The notes under the pieces were generated by a model. The model ran no database searches, was not told the origin of the DNA, and saw only the letters and a list, made by a program, of their open reading frames with translations. From Bacillota bacterium (GTDB lineage: Bacteria; Bacillota; Clostridia; Christensenellales; Pumilibacteraceae), in the NCBI GenBank assembly GCA_009783985.1, contig WQVM01000010.1, positions 1-34,772 on the forward strand: a stretch of DNA of 34,772 bases, read 5' to 3'. Below, piece by piece: positions 22,914 to 31,814 of this stretch (the stretch's first letter is position 1; each line of letters starts with the position of its first letter). The translations under genes and the position numbers were made by a program.

Positions 22914-23744
22914 TTGAATAAAGACATAACCAACAGTATAATACAAATCGCAAAAGCGTCTAAGCTGGATATCAACATATATTCGGCGGATGGTGATTTG
23001 TTATACGGTTGTGATAATAAACAGAATAATGATATTTTTTGTTCGGACAAATTACAATTTCTAAAATCAAAAACCAAGCAAAAAGACGAGGTCACTTTTT
23101 TTGTTTTGGGACTAATTACAGATGATGAGGCACGCTTACCCGAACTAACTACTCTGCTTAGTGCGGTTGCAGAGGATAGTGATATAATTATCCCGCACTC
23201 GACTAATGCGGTGATTTATCTCAAGGCTGTGGGCAAAGCACGGGACTACAGGTCAGCAGGCGAGTTTGCGCATACGCTGTACGATAACTTGAGTGGTGAG
23301 ACCAATATTAGTTTTGGAATAGGAGTAGGCGGTATTGCGACATCTTTTGAGGATATTCCATCCATAATTGACCATAGTGTTACGGCATACAAATTCGGGC
23401 GACTTATGGACCCCGACAGCTATGTTTATAGTTATAAGCAATACGCTTTTGGTAAGCTACTGGATAGTTTGCCACAAACACTACTTGCCGACCATCTCAA
23501 AATGCTTGCCGAACCTGAGGCAGTAGCACTTTTTGGCGATGTAGAAATGATGCGTACGGCAGACGCTTTTTTGAAAAACTCGCTTAATCTTAGCGAAACT
23601 GCCAGAGTATTATATTTGCACCGCAATACTCTAGTATATAGACTTGACAAAATTGAAGATATGACGGGACTTAATATCAGATATTTTTCTGATGCAGTTA
23701 TTTTTCGTATGATGGTGACATTAAGCAAACTTATCAAGAAGTGA
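22914..23744 (+). CDS. PucR/CdaR-type transcriptional regulator
   Basis: A 276-residue protein. The last 55 residues are a PucR C-terminal helix-turn-helix: LNLSETARVLYLHRNTLVYR, then LDKIEDMTGLNIR and a final helix. The middle (about 95-190) has the GGDEF-like CdaR fold (FGIGVGGIA, SYKFGRL-like segments). The N-terminus is short and unlike the sugar-diacid or purine sensing domains. Such regulators usually act on nearby metabolic genes, but the ligand and targets are unknown. The start is a TTG touching the ilvE stop with no ribosome binding site, so I am less sure of the first residues. No in-frame ATG fits better. Confidence 0.78.
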   Translation: MNKDITNSIIQIAKASKLDINIYSADGDLLYGCDNKQNNDIFCSDKLQFLKSKTKQKDEVTFFVLGLITDDEARLPELTTLLSAVAEDSDIIIPHSTNAVIYLKAVGKARDYRSAGEFAHTLYDNLSGETNISFGIGVGGIATSFEDIPSIIDHSVTAYKFGRLMDPDSYVYSYKQYAFGKLLDSLPQTLLADHLKMLAEPEAVALFGDVEMMRTADAFLKNSLNLSETARVLYLHRNTLVYRLDKIEDMTGLNIRYFSDAVIFRMMVTLSKLIKK

Positions 23745-23750
23745 GTCCGC

Positions 23751-23782
23751 ACTTTTTACTTTTTACTTCTTACATTTTACTT
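23751..23782 (+). repeat. Degenerate TTTTACTT tract
   Basis: Four to five imperfect units of TTTTACTT in the short gap before mtaB. No promoter or ribosome binding site is recognisable here. Confidence 0.45.
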
Positions 23783-23793
23783 ATTCAATCAAT

Positions 23794-24867
23794 ATGCATA
23801 TATCAATATACACTTTAGGTTGCAAAACTAATTATTGTGACGGAGAAGCAATGGCTGCCTTGTTTGCAAGTGCAGGACATACAGTAGCACTCAAACTTGA
23901 AGTTGCTGAGGTATATATAATTAACACTTGTAGTGTGACCAGTTATAGTGACCACAAATCCCGTCAAGCAATTGCTAAAGCCAAAAAACTTAATCCTAAT
24001 GCCCGAATTTATGTTGCAGGTTGTAGCGTGGAGGCAGATAAGACACAATTTCAAAAGGATGACATAATAGCAATATGCGGTACTAGCGGTAAGCAAGAAT
24101 TTGCCGAACGGATAATCAAAGACCTTGCTACTACAAGTCAATCCATTGTGACACAAGAGCAAATAATTCCGATACCGACTACATTCGAAAATCCAAAGAG
24201 TATCTATAAGGGACGCAAAAGAGGCTTTGTCAAAATTCAAGACGGTTGCAATAATTTTTGTGCATATTGTATTGTGCCGTATCTTAGAGGGCGAAGTCGC
24301 AGTAGGAGCGTTGACAGTATCATTGCAGAAGCTCAAAAAAAAGCTCAAACAGCAACCGAGATTGTTATTACAGGCATCAATATTAACGATTATGGCAAAG
24401 ATTTTGAACCGCAGATAAATCTAACAAGACTTATTGAAAAGCTCAAAGATGTTGACGCTCAAAAAAGAATTAGTAGCATATCTCCCCGTATAATAACCAA
24501 AGATTTTTTGGATATATGTGTCAGTAGTAATGTTGTTCCTGCATTTCATATAGCACTGCAAAGCGGTAGTGACAAAATCCTTAAAGCTATGGGGCGACAG
24601 TATACTGTCAAGGAATTTGTTTCGGCAGTGACTTTGATTAGAAGTCATTATGCAAGTCCTATTATTACGGCGGATATAATTTGTGGTTTTCCTACAGAAA
24701 CCGAAGATGACCATATCGCTACAGTCAATTTGCTAAAAGAGTTAAAACTTGACGATGTACATATTTTTCCGTTTAGTGTACGCGCTGGGACAAAGGCAGA
24801 AAAAATGGATGGGAAAGTAGAGGATAAAACAATTACACGCAGAGCAAAGGAAATGAGATTAGTATGA
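23794..24867 (+). CDS. mtaB: tRNA methylthiotransferase MtaB, C-terminally shortened
   Basis: A radical-SAM enzyme that adds a methylthio group to t6A37 in tRNA. The N-terminal cluster ligands are C10, C46 and C77 (LGCKTNYC, NTCSVTS, VAGCSVE). The radical-SAM CxxxCxxC is C152, C156, C159 in DGCNNFCAYCIVPYLRGRSR. HIALQSGSD and ADIICGFPTETE further along fit the family. The family usually has about 430-450 residues with a C-terminal TRAM-like part; this one stops at 357, soon after RAGTKAEKMDG. It overlaps the HIT gene by 4 bases, so the end is not caused by a nearby frameshift. No ribosome binding site. Confidence 0.88.
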   Translation: MHISIYTLGCKTNYCDGEAMAALFASAGHTVALKLEVAEVYIINTCSVTSYSDHKSRQAIAKAKKLNPNARIYVAGCSVEADKTQFQKDDIIAICGTSGKQEFAERIIKDLATTSQSIVTQEQIIPIPTTFENPKSIYKGRKRGFVKIQDGCNNFCAYCIVPYLRGRSRSRSVDSIIAEAQKKAQTATEIVITGININDYGKDFEPQINLTRLIEKLKDVDAQKRISSISPRIITKDFLDICVSSNVVPAFHIALQSGSDKILKAMGRQYTVKEFVSAVTLIRSHYASPIITADIICGFPTETEDDHIATVNLLKELKLDDVHIFPFSVRAGTKAEKMDGKVEDKTITRRAKEMRLV

Positions 24868-25211
24868 ACCAAGATTGTATATTTTGTAAAATAATAGATG
24901 GCAAAATCACAACACAAAAATTATACGAGGATGACCTTTTTGTTGTTGTCAAGGACATTTCGCCCAAAGCAAATGTACATTGCCTTGCTATCCCTAAGGA
25001 ACATTATTCAAAGCTTGCGGATATGTCGGAGCGTCAAGCTGTAGATTTAGGCAAAATTTTTGCCAAGTTACCAGATGTTATAGCTAATGTTTTGGGACTA
25101 GCTAATGGTTATCGTCTAATCATCAATCAAGGTGAAGATGCCGGACAAACTGTTTTTCATCTGCATATTCATATTGTAGGCGGTCAAAAAATGGATTTTA
25201 TTCCGGCATAA
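24864..25211 (+). CDS. HIT-family nucleotide-binding protein
   Basis: A 115-residue histidine-triad protein, likely a purine nucleoside phosphoramidate hydrolase (HinT type). The triad H99-x-H101-x-H103 is in FHLHIHIVGGQKM. The N-terminal CIFCKIIDG with a CxxC pair and IPKEHYSKLADM are typical. The length is complete, although the usual tryptophan-containing C-terminal end is missing. It overlaps mtaB by an ATGA and is followed by the promoter of the ATPase operon. Confidence 0.93.
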   Translation: MNQDCIFCKIIDGKITTQKLYEDDLFVVVKDISPKANVHCLAIPKEHYSKLADMSERQAVDLGKIFAKLPDVIANVLGLANGYRLIINQGEDAGQTVFHLHIHIVGGQKMDFIPA

Positions 25212-25237
25212 TACTAAGACTAATTGGACTAAAACGG

Positions 25238-25266
25238 TTGCCTTATATTATTAGATATGTTATAAT
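25238..25266 (+). promoter_or_regulatory. Promoter of the V-ATPase operon
   Basis: TTGCCT (25238-25243), 17 bases, perfect TATAAT (25261-25266). The ATG at 25282 lies 15 bases further, so the leader is only about 9 bases and holds no Shine-Dalgarno site. Confidence 0.65.
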
Positions 25267-25281
25267 GAATTTTTAGAGTGT

Positions 25282-25596
25282 ATGTTAGATACGATTGTTG
25301 ACCAAATTTTAAGTGCTGAAGCAAATGCCGAAGAAATTATTGGCAAAGCCGAAGCGGAGGCGAAAGCGATAAAGTTTTCGTCTGATGTTGCTCTGGAAAA
25401 AAAGCGAAAAGAGTTTGAACACAATTTGAAAGTTGAACGAGAAAAAACATATAATATTACCGAAAAAAAAGCCGAAACAGATTATAATATGGCAATTAAA
25501 GACACCGAAAATCAAGTACTCAAATTAACAAGCAATGCTCAAAAGAAAATGAAAAAAGCTGTTACTTTAATACTGGACCAACTCTCAAATTTATAA
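25282..25596 (+). CDS. ntpF: V-type ATPase peripheral stalk subunit (G/H type)
   Basis: A 104-residue, highly charged, Ala/Glu/Lys-rich protein that is almost wholly helical and able to form a coiled coil (EANAEEIIGKAEAEAKAI and on). It pairs with subunit E to make the outer stalk. The sequence alone is not diagnostic, but its place as first gene of the operon is that of ntpF in Enterococcus hirae, which supports the call. It is the first gene after the promoter and starts without a ribosome binding site. Confidence 0.8.
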   Translation: MLDTIVDQILSAEANAEEIIGKAEAEAKAIKFSSDVALEKKRKEFEHNLKVEREKTYNITEKKAETDYNMAIKDTENQVLKLTSNAQKKMKKAVTLILDQLSNL

Positions 25597-25611
25597 TACT
25601 TTAACAGTTGT

Positions 25612-27615
25612 ATGGCTACTGCTAGAATGTGCAAACTTAAAATCGTCGGAGAATTAGGCGATCAAAAAGCTATTTTGAATCTGCTTACACAAAGCGGATG
25701 TTTTGAGGTAGCCGAAGCAGATAAAGCTGTACCCGAAACGCATAAAGACATAGAAATAGATGCACTAAAATTAAAGCAATCAAAAGTTATATTTGCGATT
25801 GATTATCTTAATACACTTCGTTCGGAAGCCATCGGGTTAAATAAAGAAGCAAGAAAAGCTAAAACTAAAAAATTATTTGATATAAGCAAAACCCGTATTT
25901 TACTGTCTAAACTTAATTTAGACAAGGAAGAATATGATACTATTCTTAAAGCCGAAACAGAACTTTTGTCAGTGTGCGGAGAGCTTGAAAAAAATAACTT
26001 AGAGCGGCTTGAAATCTCTTCAAAAATAAATGCTATAAATGATAGTATAATCCAATTAGAACTTTATAAATCCGTTAATTTGCCTTTTTCGTATTTTGCT
26101 GATACAAAGATAGCAGGGGTTTTTATTGCATATGGACCTGTTGGTGTGGATAAGAATAGTTTTGCAAAAAAACTGGATTGTTATATTGAGGAATATTTGT
26201 CTGAAGAAAATTCATTATGGGGGATTGTTTGCAAAAAAGAAGATAAGCAGGCAGTTGTAAGGAAATTAAATTCGCTGGGATTTGTTATATCTACATTGAC
26301 TTATGATAAGACAGCAGGGGAATTGATAGAAAAAAATTTGGCTCAAATAAAGGAATTAGAGCAATTATCCTATGATAAGATTAGAGAAGGGCTAGCCTAT
26401 CAAAGTCGCCTTATTGAGCTTAAAGCGTTACACGATATTTTTGAATTTGATATAGAACATATTGCTGCTGAGCCTTATATATATAAGACGGATACATCGG
26501 TAACAATTGAAGGATGGGCGCCAGAATTTGCAGTTGCTTCCATCAAGTCAAAATTGCAGGAAAAAATAAGCGGCATTTGCATCGAAAGCCGTTGTGTTGA
26601 ACTTGGTGATGAACCGCCATCTATGCTGGTTAATACAAAAATTGTACGACCGTTTGAATCTGTTACAAAAGATTATTCGGCACCGACATACAGAGAAACC
26701 GACCCAAGTATGGTTATGTCGTTTTTCTTTTTTATATTTTTTGGTATTATGCTTGCCGATGCAGGTTACGGACTTATTATGGCGGTTGCCGGACTTTTAA
26801 TCGGGATTTTTGTCAAATTTGAAAAACCTCTTAGGCGTATGATTTTGATGTTTGGTATTTGTGGTATTTCGGGGATTATTTTTGGGCTTTTATTTGGAGG
26901 CTTTTTTGCTATCGAAGGATTACCGCCACTATGGTTTAATCCACTTGATGACCCGATTACAATGCTAGTGTTTTCGTTAACTTTGGGAGCTATCCATTTG
27001 CTTGTTGGTTATACTCTAAAATCAATCGGCACAATCAGAGTCGGGCTTGCTCCTAGCCTTAGCAAAAGGGTCAAGCTACTAAGAATATTTGATGGGTTAT
27101 TTGAGTCAATTTTTATGTATGCACTATTTGGCGGCATTTTGTTCTTGCTTCTGCCCATAGTATTTAGTCATAACAATTTCCCCTTTATTCCTGTTTCTAT
27201 TGCACTACTTGTGACGGCTATTACAGGTATTCTTTTGACTAGCGGAAGAAGGTCACCCAGCCTCAGTGGCAAGATAATCGGTGGTTTTGGTGGACTATAT
27301 CGTCTAATCAATGTGTTTTCAGATGTGCTAAGCTATGCCCGTCTTTTTGGATTAGCACTTGCAAGCGGTGCGATAGCTATGGCATTTAACCAAATAGGTT
27401 TGCTTGTTGTCGGAGTGCCTATTGTTGGTTATGTACTTGGTGTTATAGCTCTTATTATACTGCACGCTTTTAACTTTGCACTTTCGGCACTTGCTGCGTA
27501 TGTCCATAATATACGCTTGCAATATGTTGAATTCTTTGGCAAGTTTTATGACGGGAACGGAAGGTTTTTTGCTCCACTAGGAGAAAATACCAAATATGTG
27601 AGATTTGTAGAGTAG
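25612..27615 (+). CDS. ntpI: V-type ATPase subunit I (a subunit)
   Basis: The stator membrane subunit that forms the ion half-channels beside the rotor ring. The N-terminal half (about 1-350) is soluble and helical. The C-terminal half has about seven to eight membrane helices, starting near PSMVMSFFFFIFFGIMLADAG (in part). The two arginines essential in the E. hirae protein have equivalents here: R577 in SYARLFGLALASG and R635 in NIRLQYVEFF. The 667 residues are typical. No Shine-Dalgarno site. Confidence 0.93.
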   Translation: MATARMCKLKIVGELGDQKAILNLLTQSGCFEVAEADKAVPETHKDIEIDALKLKQSKVIFAIDYLNTLRSEAIGLNKEARKAKTKKLFDISKTRILLSKLNLDKEEYDTILKAETELLSVCGELEKNNLERLEISSKINAINDSIIQLELYKSVNLPFSYFADTKIAGVFIAYGPVGVDKNSFAKKLDCYIEEYLSEENSLWGIVCKKEDKQAVVRKLNSLGFVISTLTYDKTAGELIEKNLAQIKELEQLSYDKIREGLAYQSRLIELKALHDIFEFDIEHIAAEPYIYKTDTSVTIEGWAPEFAVASIKSKLQEKISGICIESRCVELGDEPPSMLVNTKIVRPFESVTKDYSAPTYRETDPSMVMSFFFFIFFGIMLADAGYGLIMAVAGLLIGIFVKFEKPLRRMILMFGICGISGIIFGLLFGGFFAIEGLPPLWFNPLDDPITMLVFSLTLGAIHLLVGYTLKSIGTIRVGLAPSLSKRVKLLRIFDGLFESIFMYALFGGILFLLLPIVFSHNNFPFIPVSIALLVTAITGILLTSGRRSPSLSGKIIGGFGGLYRLINVFSDVLSYARLFGLALASGAIAMAFNQIGLLVVGVPIVGYVLGVIALIILHAFNFALSALAAYVHNIRLQYVEFFGKFYDGNGRFFAPLGENTKYVRFVE

Positions 27616-27648
27616 ACAAAATATTTTATTCGGAGGATTATAATAATT

Positions 27649-28191
27649 ATGACTTTAGGTATTGCATTAGCACTTGCCGGCGCTGCGATTGCTATAATAA
27701 TCGCTGCTGTAGGCTCAACAATCGGAGTAGGTAAGATAAGTTCGGCTTCTAATGGACTTTTGAGCAAAGAGCCAAAATATTTTTCGCGCTTATTAATTTT
27801 GATGCTTTTGCCGTCGTCGCAAAGTATTTATGCACTGACGGTTGCGTTTATGATATTTGTTCGGATAGGTATTTTGCCTGGAGCTGAACTGCAAACAATT
27901 ACTACCGACACAGGACTTGCAATTTTGTTTTTATGTTTGCCTGTCGCTGTTATTGGCGGTGTCAGTACGATTGTGCAAGGGAATGTAGGTGTAACTGCGG
28001 TAAGTATGTTTGCAAAACAAAACAAAATGTTTGGTAGCAGTATATTAATCATATCGGCATCCGAGGTTTTTGCACTGTTTGGTTTTTTGATAAGTATGCT
28101 CGGAGTGCTTTTTATAGATTTAGAAGCAGTGAGTGTACAGGTTCCTCAATATATTGCAGGCATTCAGTCTGTACTTTATACGATACTATAA
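27649..28191 (+). CDS. ntpK: V-type ATPase subunit K (rotor ring), Na+ type by residues
   Basis: The membrane rotor subunit, here a duplicated hairpin with four helices in 180 residues. The carboxylate E139 in ASEVFALFGF is the ion carrier. The other ligands known from the E. hirae Na+ ATPase are also present: Leu and Ser/Gln in LLPSSQ (L54, S57, Q58) and Q110 in TIVQGN. As in that family, the first hairpin lacks a Glu. I infer Na+ transport. A C-terminal stretch of about 25 residues goes beyond the usual end. The GGAGG site lies 13 bases before the ATG, rather far. Confidence 0.92.
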   Translation: MTLGIALALAGAAIAIIIAAVGSTIGVGKISSASNGLLSKEPKYFSRLLILMLLPSSQSIYALTVAFMIFVRIGILPGAELQTITTDTGLAILFLCLPVAVIGGVSTIVQGNVGVTAVSMFAKQNKMFGSSILIISASEVFALFGFLISMLGVLFIDLEAVSVQVPQYIAGIQSVLYTIL

Positions 28192-28192
28192 T

Positions 28193-28774
28193 ATGTTTGA
28201 CAAAGATAATTTTTTAGAAGATATTCGGAAATCTGCAGAACTGCAAGCCGAGTCGCTGATTATGACAGCAAAACAAAAGCAAGAAGATTCGCTTAATGTT
28301 TTGGAAAAAGCCTTGTCAGACCAAGCCGAGCTTGAACATCAAAGAACACTAATTGATGCGGAGCAAATTTTGTCGCATCGTGCTACCGATACAAGGATTA
28401 CAAAGCAAAAAATAGTATTATCAGCAAAGCAAAAAATAGTTGATTCAGTTTATTATGAGGCAAGGCAATTTATTTTGGATATGTCTGATTCGGAGTATTT
28501 TGATTTTATCGGCGGACTTATAGCAAAGCATGCTGTTAATAACGATAAGGTTATTTTTGCAGATCGTGACAAAAAACGAATTCCAAAAGACTTTTTAGAC
28601 TTAGTTGCAACAAAACACAAATTAAAACTCTATATAGCCGATAAGACACATTCGGATTTAGGCGGTGTCATTTTAGAGGGCAAAAATTACGACAAAAATT
28701 TGACTCTTGAAACATTGTTAAAACTAATTAGACAAAAAACAGAAAATGATGTTGCAGAGTTATTGTTTTCTTAA
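28193..28774 (+). CDS. ntpE: V-type ATPase subunit E (peripheral stalk)
   Basis: Pairs with the G/H-type subunit to form the outer stalk that holds the A3B3 head. There are 193 residues from ATG 28193, one base after the ntpK stop. The in-frame ATG at 28133 lies inside ntpK and would add an unrelated hydrophobic stretch, so I reject it. The first 90 residues are a long charged helix; the C-terminal domain (about 95-193) has the DLGGVILEGKN turn typical of the family. No ribosome binding site; expression probably depends on ntpK translation. Confidence 0.88.
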   Translation: MFDKDNFLEDIRKSAELQAESLIMTAKQKQEDSLNVLEKALSDQAELEHQRTLIDAEQILSHRATDTRITKQKIVLSAKQKIVDSVYYEARQFILDMSDSEYFDFIGGLIAKHAVNNDKVIFADRDKKRIPKDFLDLVATKHKLKLYIADKTHSDLGGVILEGKNYDKNLTLETLLKLIRQKTENDVAELLFS

Positions 28775-28791
28775 GTAACCACTGATTAAAG

Positions 28792-29712
28792 ATGAGCAAT
28801 CAAAATATTTATGCTAATACAATCGCCGAATATCAATCAAGCCAGCTCTTAGGGCGTGACAAGTTGTACCGAATTGCCGGCACTAAGTTTGTTGATGCGA
28901 TTAGAATATTAATCGGATACGGATACGCAGGAGATTATGTTATTTCTGATAGTTATGATATAGATACCTTTATTGTAAAACAAATCAGGCAACTTTTTGA
29001 GTTTGTTAAAGAAAATTCTACGACAGAGACACTATCCAAAATTTTGTTTAACAAATTTATTTATTCTGACGCAAAAATTTTATTCAAATCTCGTCTTGTT
29101 AAAACTGATGTTTCTTCTATGCTATACCTAGAGAGTGATAAGATGATGGAAGCTTTTGACAATCAGCGATACGATGAGCTGTCCGAATATATGCAAAAAG
29201 CTATCAATGAACTTACACAAAACTCATCAGCAAAAGAAATTGATTTAGCTTTTGAAAATGCAATGCATTCCGAAAATCTTATGCTTGCTACAGAAATCAG
29301 TTCAAACCTCGTGCAATACTTCAGGCGAGAAATCGACATAACAAATATTATCACAGCTTATCGTTTTAGGCAAGCAGGATATAATCCAGAGGACGCATTG
29401 CCGGAGTTGTTTGAGGGCGGAGAAATTAGTTTGGACGATATAATATCGGGTGACTATAAGGGGACAATTTATGATGACGCCTATGGATTATTAGAGTTAG
29501 GTAATATGCAAAAATTCCGTAAGCATACCGGTCAAATTATTTTTGATACGATAAAAAATGAGTTTACAAATTTTGGAGGATACGGACCGTTTTTGAAATA
29601 TGTTTTGTATATGCTATCAGAGTTTAGAGTTGTTAGATTTATTTTGATTTGTTCAAAAAATAAAATCCCTTTTAGTTTAGATGATTTAAGGAGTTTGGAC
29701 GATGACTTTTGA
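28792..29712 (+). CDS. ntpC: V-type ATPase subunit C (d subunit)
   Basis: Links the central stalk to the K ring. The 306 residues are mainly helical, as in the AC39/d family (usually about 330). Recognition rests on position in the operon and on weak family features such as ATEISSNLVQYFRREIDITN and ITAYRFRQAG. It starts without a Shine-Dalgarno site and overlaps the next gene by 11 bases. Confidence 0.85.
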   Translation: MSNQNIYANTIAEYQSSQLLGRDKLYRIAGTKFVDAIRILIGYGYAGDYVISDSYDIDTFIVKQIRQLFEFVKENSTTETLSKILFNKFIYSDAKILFKSRLVKTDVSSMLYLESDKMMEAFDNQRYDELSEYMQKAINELTQNSSAKEIDLAFENAMHSENLMLATEISSNLVQYFRREIDITNIITAYRFRQAGYNPEDALPELFEGGEISLDDIISGDYKGTIYDDAYGLLELGNMQKFRKHTGQIIFDTIKNEFTNFGGYGPFLKYVLYMLSEFRVVRFILICSKNKIPFSLDDLRSLDDDF

Positions 29713-30022
29713 GTCTGGAAAAATTGGTGCAATCGGTGATAAAGACAGTATTTTGGCATTCAAAGCTATCGGAGTCGAAGTTTTTGTTGTTGACACTCCG
29801 ATAGAAGCAGATGAAGTACTAAAAACTATTAGAAAAAAGCAATATTCGGTTGTTTTTCTTACCGAAGAGTTAGCATCTGCAATGACTAATACTCTGCAAA
29901 AATTAAAAACAAATACTTTCCCTACAATTATCTTGATTCCGTCAGCTTCGGGTGCAGGCAACGGGTTTGCACAAGAAAATCTAAAAAAAGATATCGAAAA
30001 AGCACTCGGCACAGGATTGTAA
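29702..30022 (+). CDS. ntpG: V-type ATPase subunit F (central stalk)
   Basis: A 106-residue small alpha/beta protein that sits on the central axle with subunit D. IGAIGDKDSILAFKAIGVE at the start and YSVVFLTEELAS in the middle are family-like; it ends in an amphipathic helix. The name ntpG follows the E. hirae operon, where this subunit holds the same position. AAGGAG precedes the ATG inside the end of ntpC. Confidence 0.9.
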   Translation: MTFESGKIGAIGDKDSILAFKAIGVEVFVVDTPIEADEVLKTIRKKQYSVVFLTEELASAMTNTLQKLKTNTFPTIILIPSASGAGNGFAQENLKKDIEKALGTGL

Positions 30023-30051
30023 GGTTCCAAGAAATTTAGGAGAAAAATCAT

Positions 30052-31812
30052 ATGAAAGGCAAAATTGTAAAAATTTCAGGACCTTTGGTTGTTGCAGAGG
30101 GTATGGCTAATGTCAAGATGTATGATGTTGTGCGTGTGTCAAAGCACAAACTTATCGGCGAAATAATAGAACTTCGTGGGGACAAGGCATCAATTCAGGT
30201 TTATGAAGACACTAGTATGATTGGACCGGGTGAGGAAGTTGTTTCTTTGCAGATGCCGTTATCGGCAGAATTAGGTCCCGGACTTTTAGGCGGGATTTTT
30301 GACGGAATCGGTCGCCCTTTGGATGAACTTCTCAAACAATACGGTAATCGCATAGGGCGGGGTGCTCAAATCCAATCGCTTGACCGCAAAAAAAAGTGGG
30401 ATTTTGTACCGACAAAAAAAATAGGCGATACAGTCGTTGCCGGCGATGTAATAGGGGTGGTGCAAGAAACAGAAGTTGTCAAGCACTATATAATGATTCC
30501 TTTTGGTACTAGTGGAAAGATTACTGACATCAAAAAAGGCGAATTTGCGATAGAGGACATAATTGCAGTAGTCAAAGATAATAATGGAAATAAGTCTGAC
30601 ATCTGTATGCTTCAGCATTGGGCGGTTCGTAAGGGGCGCCAATATGCCGAAAAAATTGCACCGGATGAGCTTATGGTTACAGGACAACGGGTTATTGACA
30701 CACTATTTCCGATTGCAAAAGGTGGAGTTGCCGCTGTTCCAGGACCGTTTGGTTCGGGAAAAACTGTGGTTCAACACCAGATAGCAAAATGGGCGGATGC
30801 GGACATTGTTGTTTATATCGGATGTGGTGAAAGGGGCAACGAAATTACAGATGTCCTTAACGAGTTTACACAGCTGATTGACCCAAAGACAGGTGCAAGT
30901 CTTATGAAACGCACTGTTTTGATTGCTAATACATCTGATATGCCGGTTGCAGCTCGTGAAGCAAGTATATATACAGGTATAACAATCGCCGAGTATTTTC
31001 GTGATATGGGATATTCGGTCGCTGTAATGGCGGATTCTACATCACGCTGGGCAGAGGCACTACGGGAAATGGGCGGACGCCTAGAGGAAATGCCCGGTGA
31101 CGAAGGTTACCCTGCATATTTGTCATCTCGTTTGGCAGAGTTCTATGAGAGAGCTGGCAAAGTCAAGTTATTAGGTTCAGAACAAAAAACAGGTGCTGTC
31201 ACAGTAATCGGAGCTGTTTCTCCACCGGGCGGAGATGTGTTTGAACCGGTTACACAAGCTACATTACGCATTGTAAAAGTATTTTGGGGATTAAGTGCCT
31301 CCCTTGCATATAAGCGCCATTTTCCTGCGATAGATTGGCTGACAAGTTACTCCTTGTATGATGACCGCCTAAAAAAATGGTTTGACAAAAATGTCGCAGA
31401 GGAATACAATGTGCTTAGGGCGTTAGTTGCACAGATTTTGCACGAAGAAGCCAAACTTAACGAAATCGTAAAACTTATAGGAATGGATGCGCTTTCTTCG
31501 GCAGACCGTCTTATTATGGATACTGCAAAATCAATCAGAGAAGACTACTTGCATCAAAATGCTTTCCACGAAACTGATTCGTATACTTCTCCGATTAAGC
31601 AGTTTAGAATGCTTGGGCTAATAATTGAGTATTATAAGCTTGGTCAAAAAGCAATTGGTGACGGTGTTGATTTTGAGGAAATCTTGAAAATTGAAACACG
31701 AAACAAAATCGGCAGAGCAAAATATATAACAGAAAATAATTCAAAAGAATTTGATGAAATTCTAAGAGAACTTAGGGAGCAGTTCTTGTTATTAAGTGAA
31801 AATTTAGGATAA
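30052..31812 (+). CDS. ntpA: V-type ATPase catalytic subunit A
   Basis: The ATP-hydrolysing subunit of the A3B3 head. The P-loop GPFGSGKT is at 231-238 (K237). The extra A-subunit domain (about 115-190, [16 protein letters not shown] and on) separates it from F-type beta subunits. [20 protein letters not shown] and the [13 protein letters not shown] stretch are family signatures. The length of 586 is normal. AGGAG lies 9 bases before the ATG, and ntpB begins 2 bases after the stop. Confidence 0.97.
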   Translation: MKGKIVKISGPLVVAEGMANVKMYDVVRVSKHKLIGEIIELRGDKASIQVYEDTSMIGPGEEVVSLQMPLSAELGPGLLGGIFDGIGRPLDELLKQYGNRIGRGAQIQSLDRKKKWDFVPTKKIGDTVVAGDVIGVVQETEVVKHYIMIPFGTSGKITDIKKGEFAIEDIIAVVKDNNGNKSDICMLQHWAVRKGRQYAEKIAPDELMVTGQRVIDTLFPIAKGGVAAVPGPFGSGKTVVQHQIAKWADADIVVYIGCGERGNEITDVLNEFTQLIDPKTGASLMKRTVLIANTSDMPVAAREASIYTGITIAEYFRDMGYSVAVMADSTSRWAEALREMGGRLEEMPGDEGYPAYLSSRLAEFYERAGKVKLLGSEQKTGAVTVIGAVSPPGGDVFEPVTQATLRIVKVFWGLSASLAYKRHFPAIDWLTSYSLYDDRLKKWFDKNVAEEYNVLRALVAQILHEEAKLNEIVKLIGMDALSSADRLIMDTAKSIREDYLHQNAFHETDSYTSPIKQFRMLGLIIEYYKLGQKAIGDGVDFEEILKIETRNKIGRAKYITENNSKEFDEILRELREQFLLLSENLG

Positions 31813-31814
31813 TT

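Noticed and set aside
22490-23095. Minus-strand ORF of 201 codons
   Set aside because: It is antisense to the end of ilvE and the start of the regulator gene, both with clear family motifs; the ORF itself has no recognisable pattern.
23815-24348. Minus-strand ORF of 177 codons
   Set aside because: It is antisense to the cluster-binding half of mtaB, where both cysteine sets are in the plus frame.
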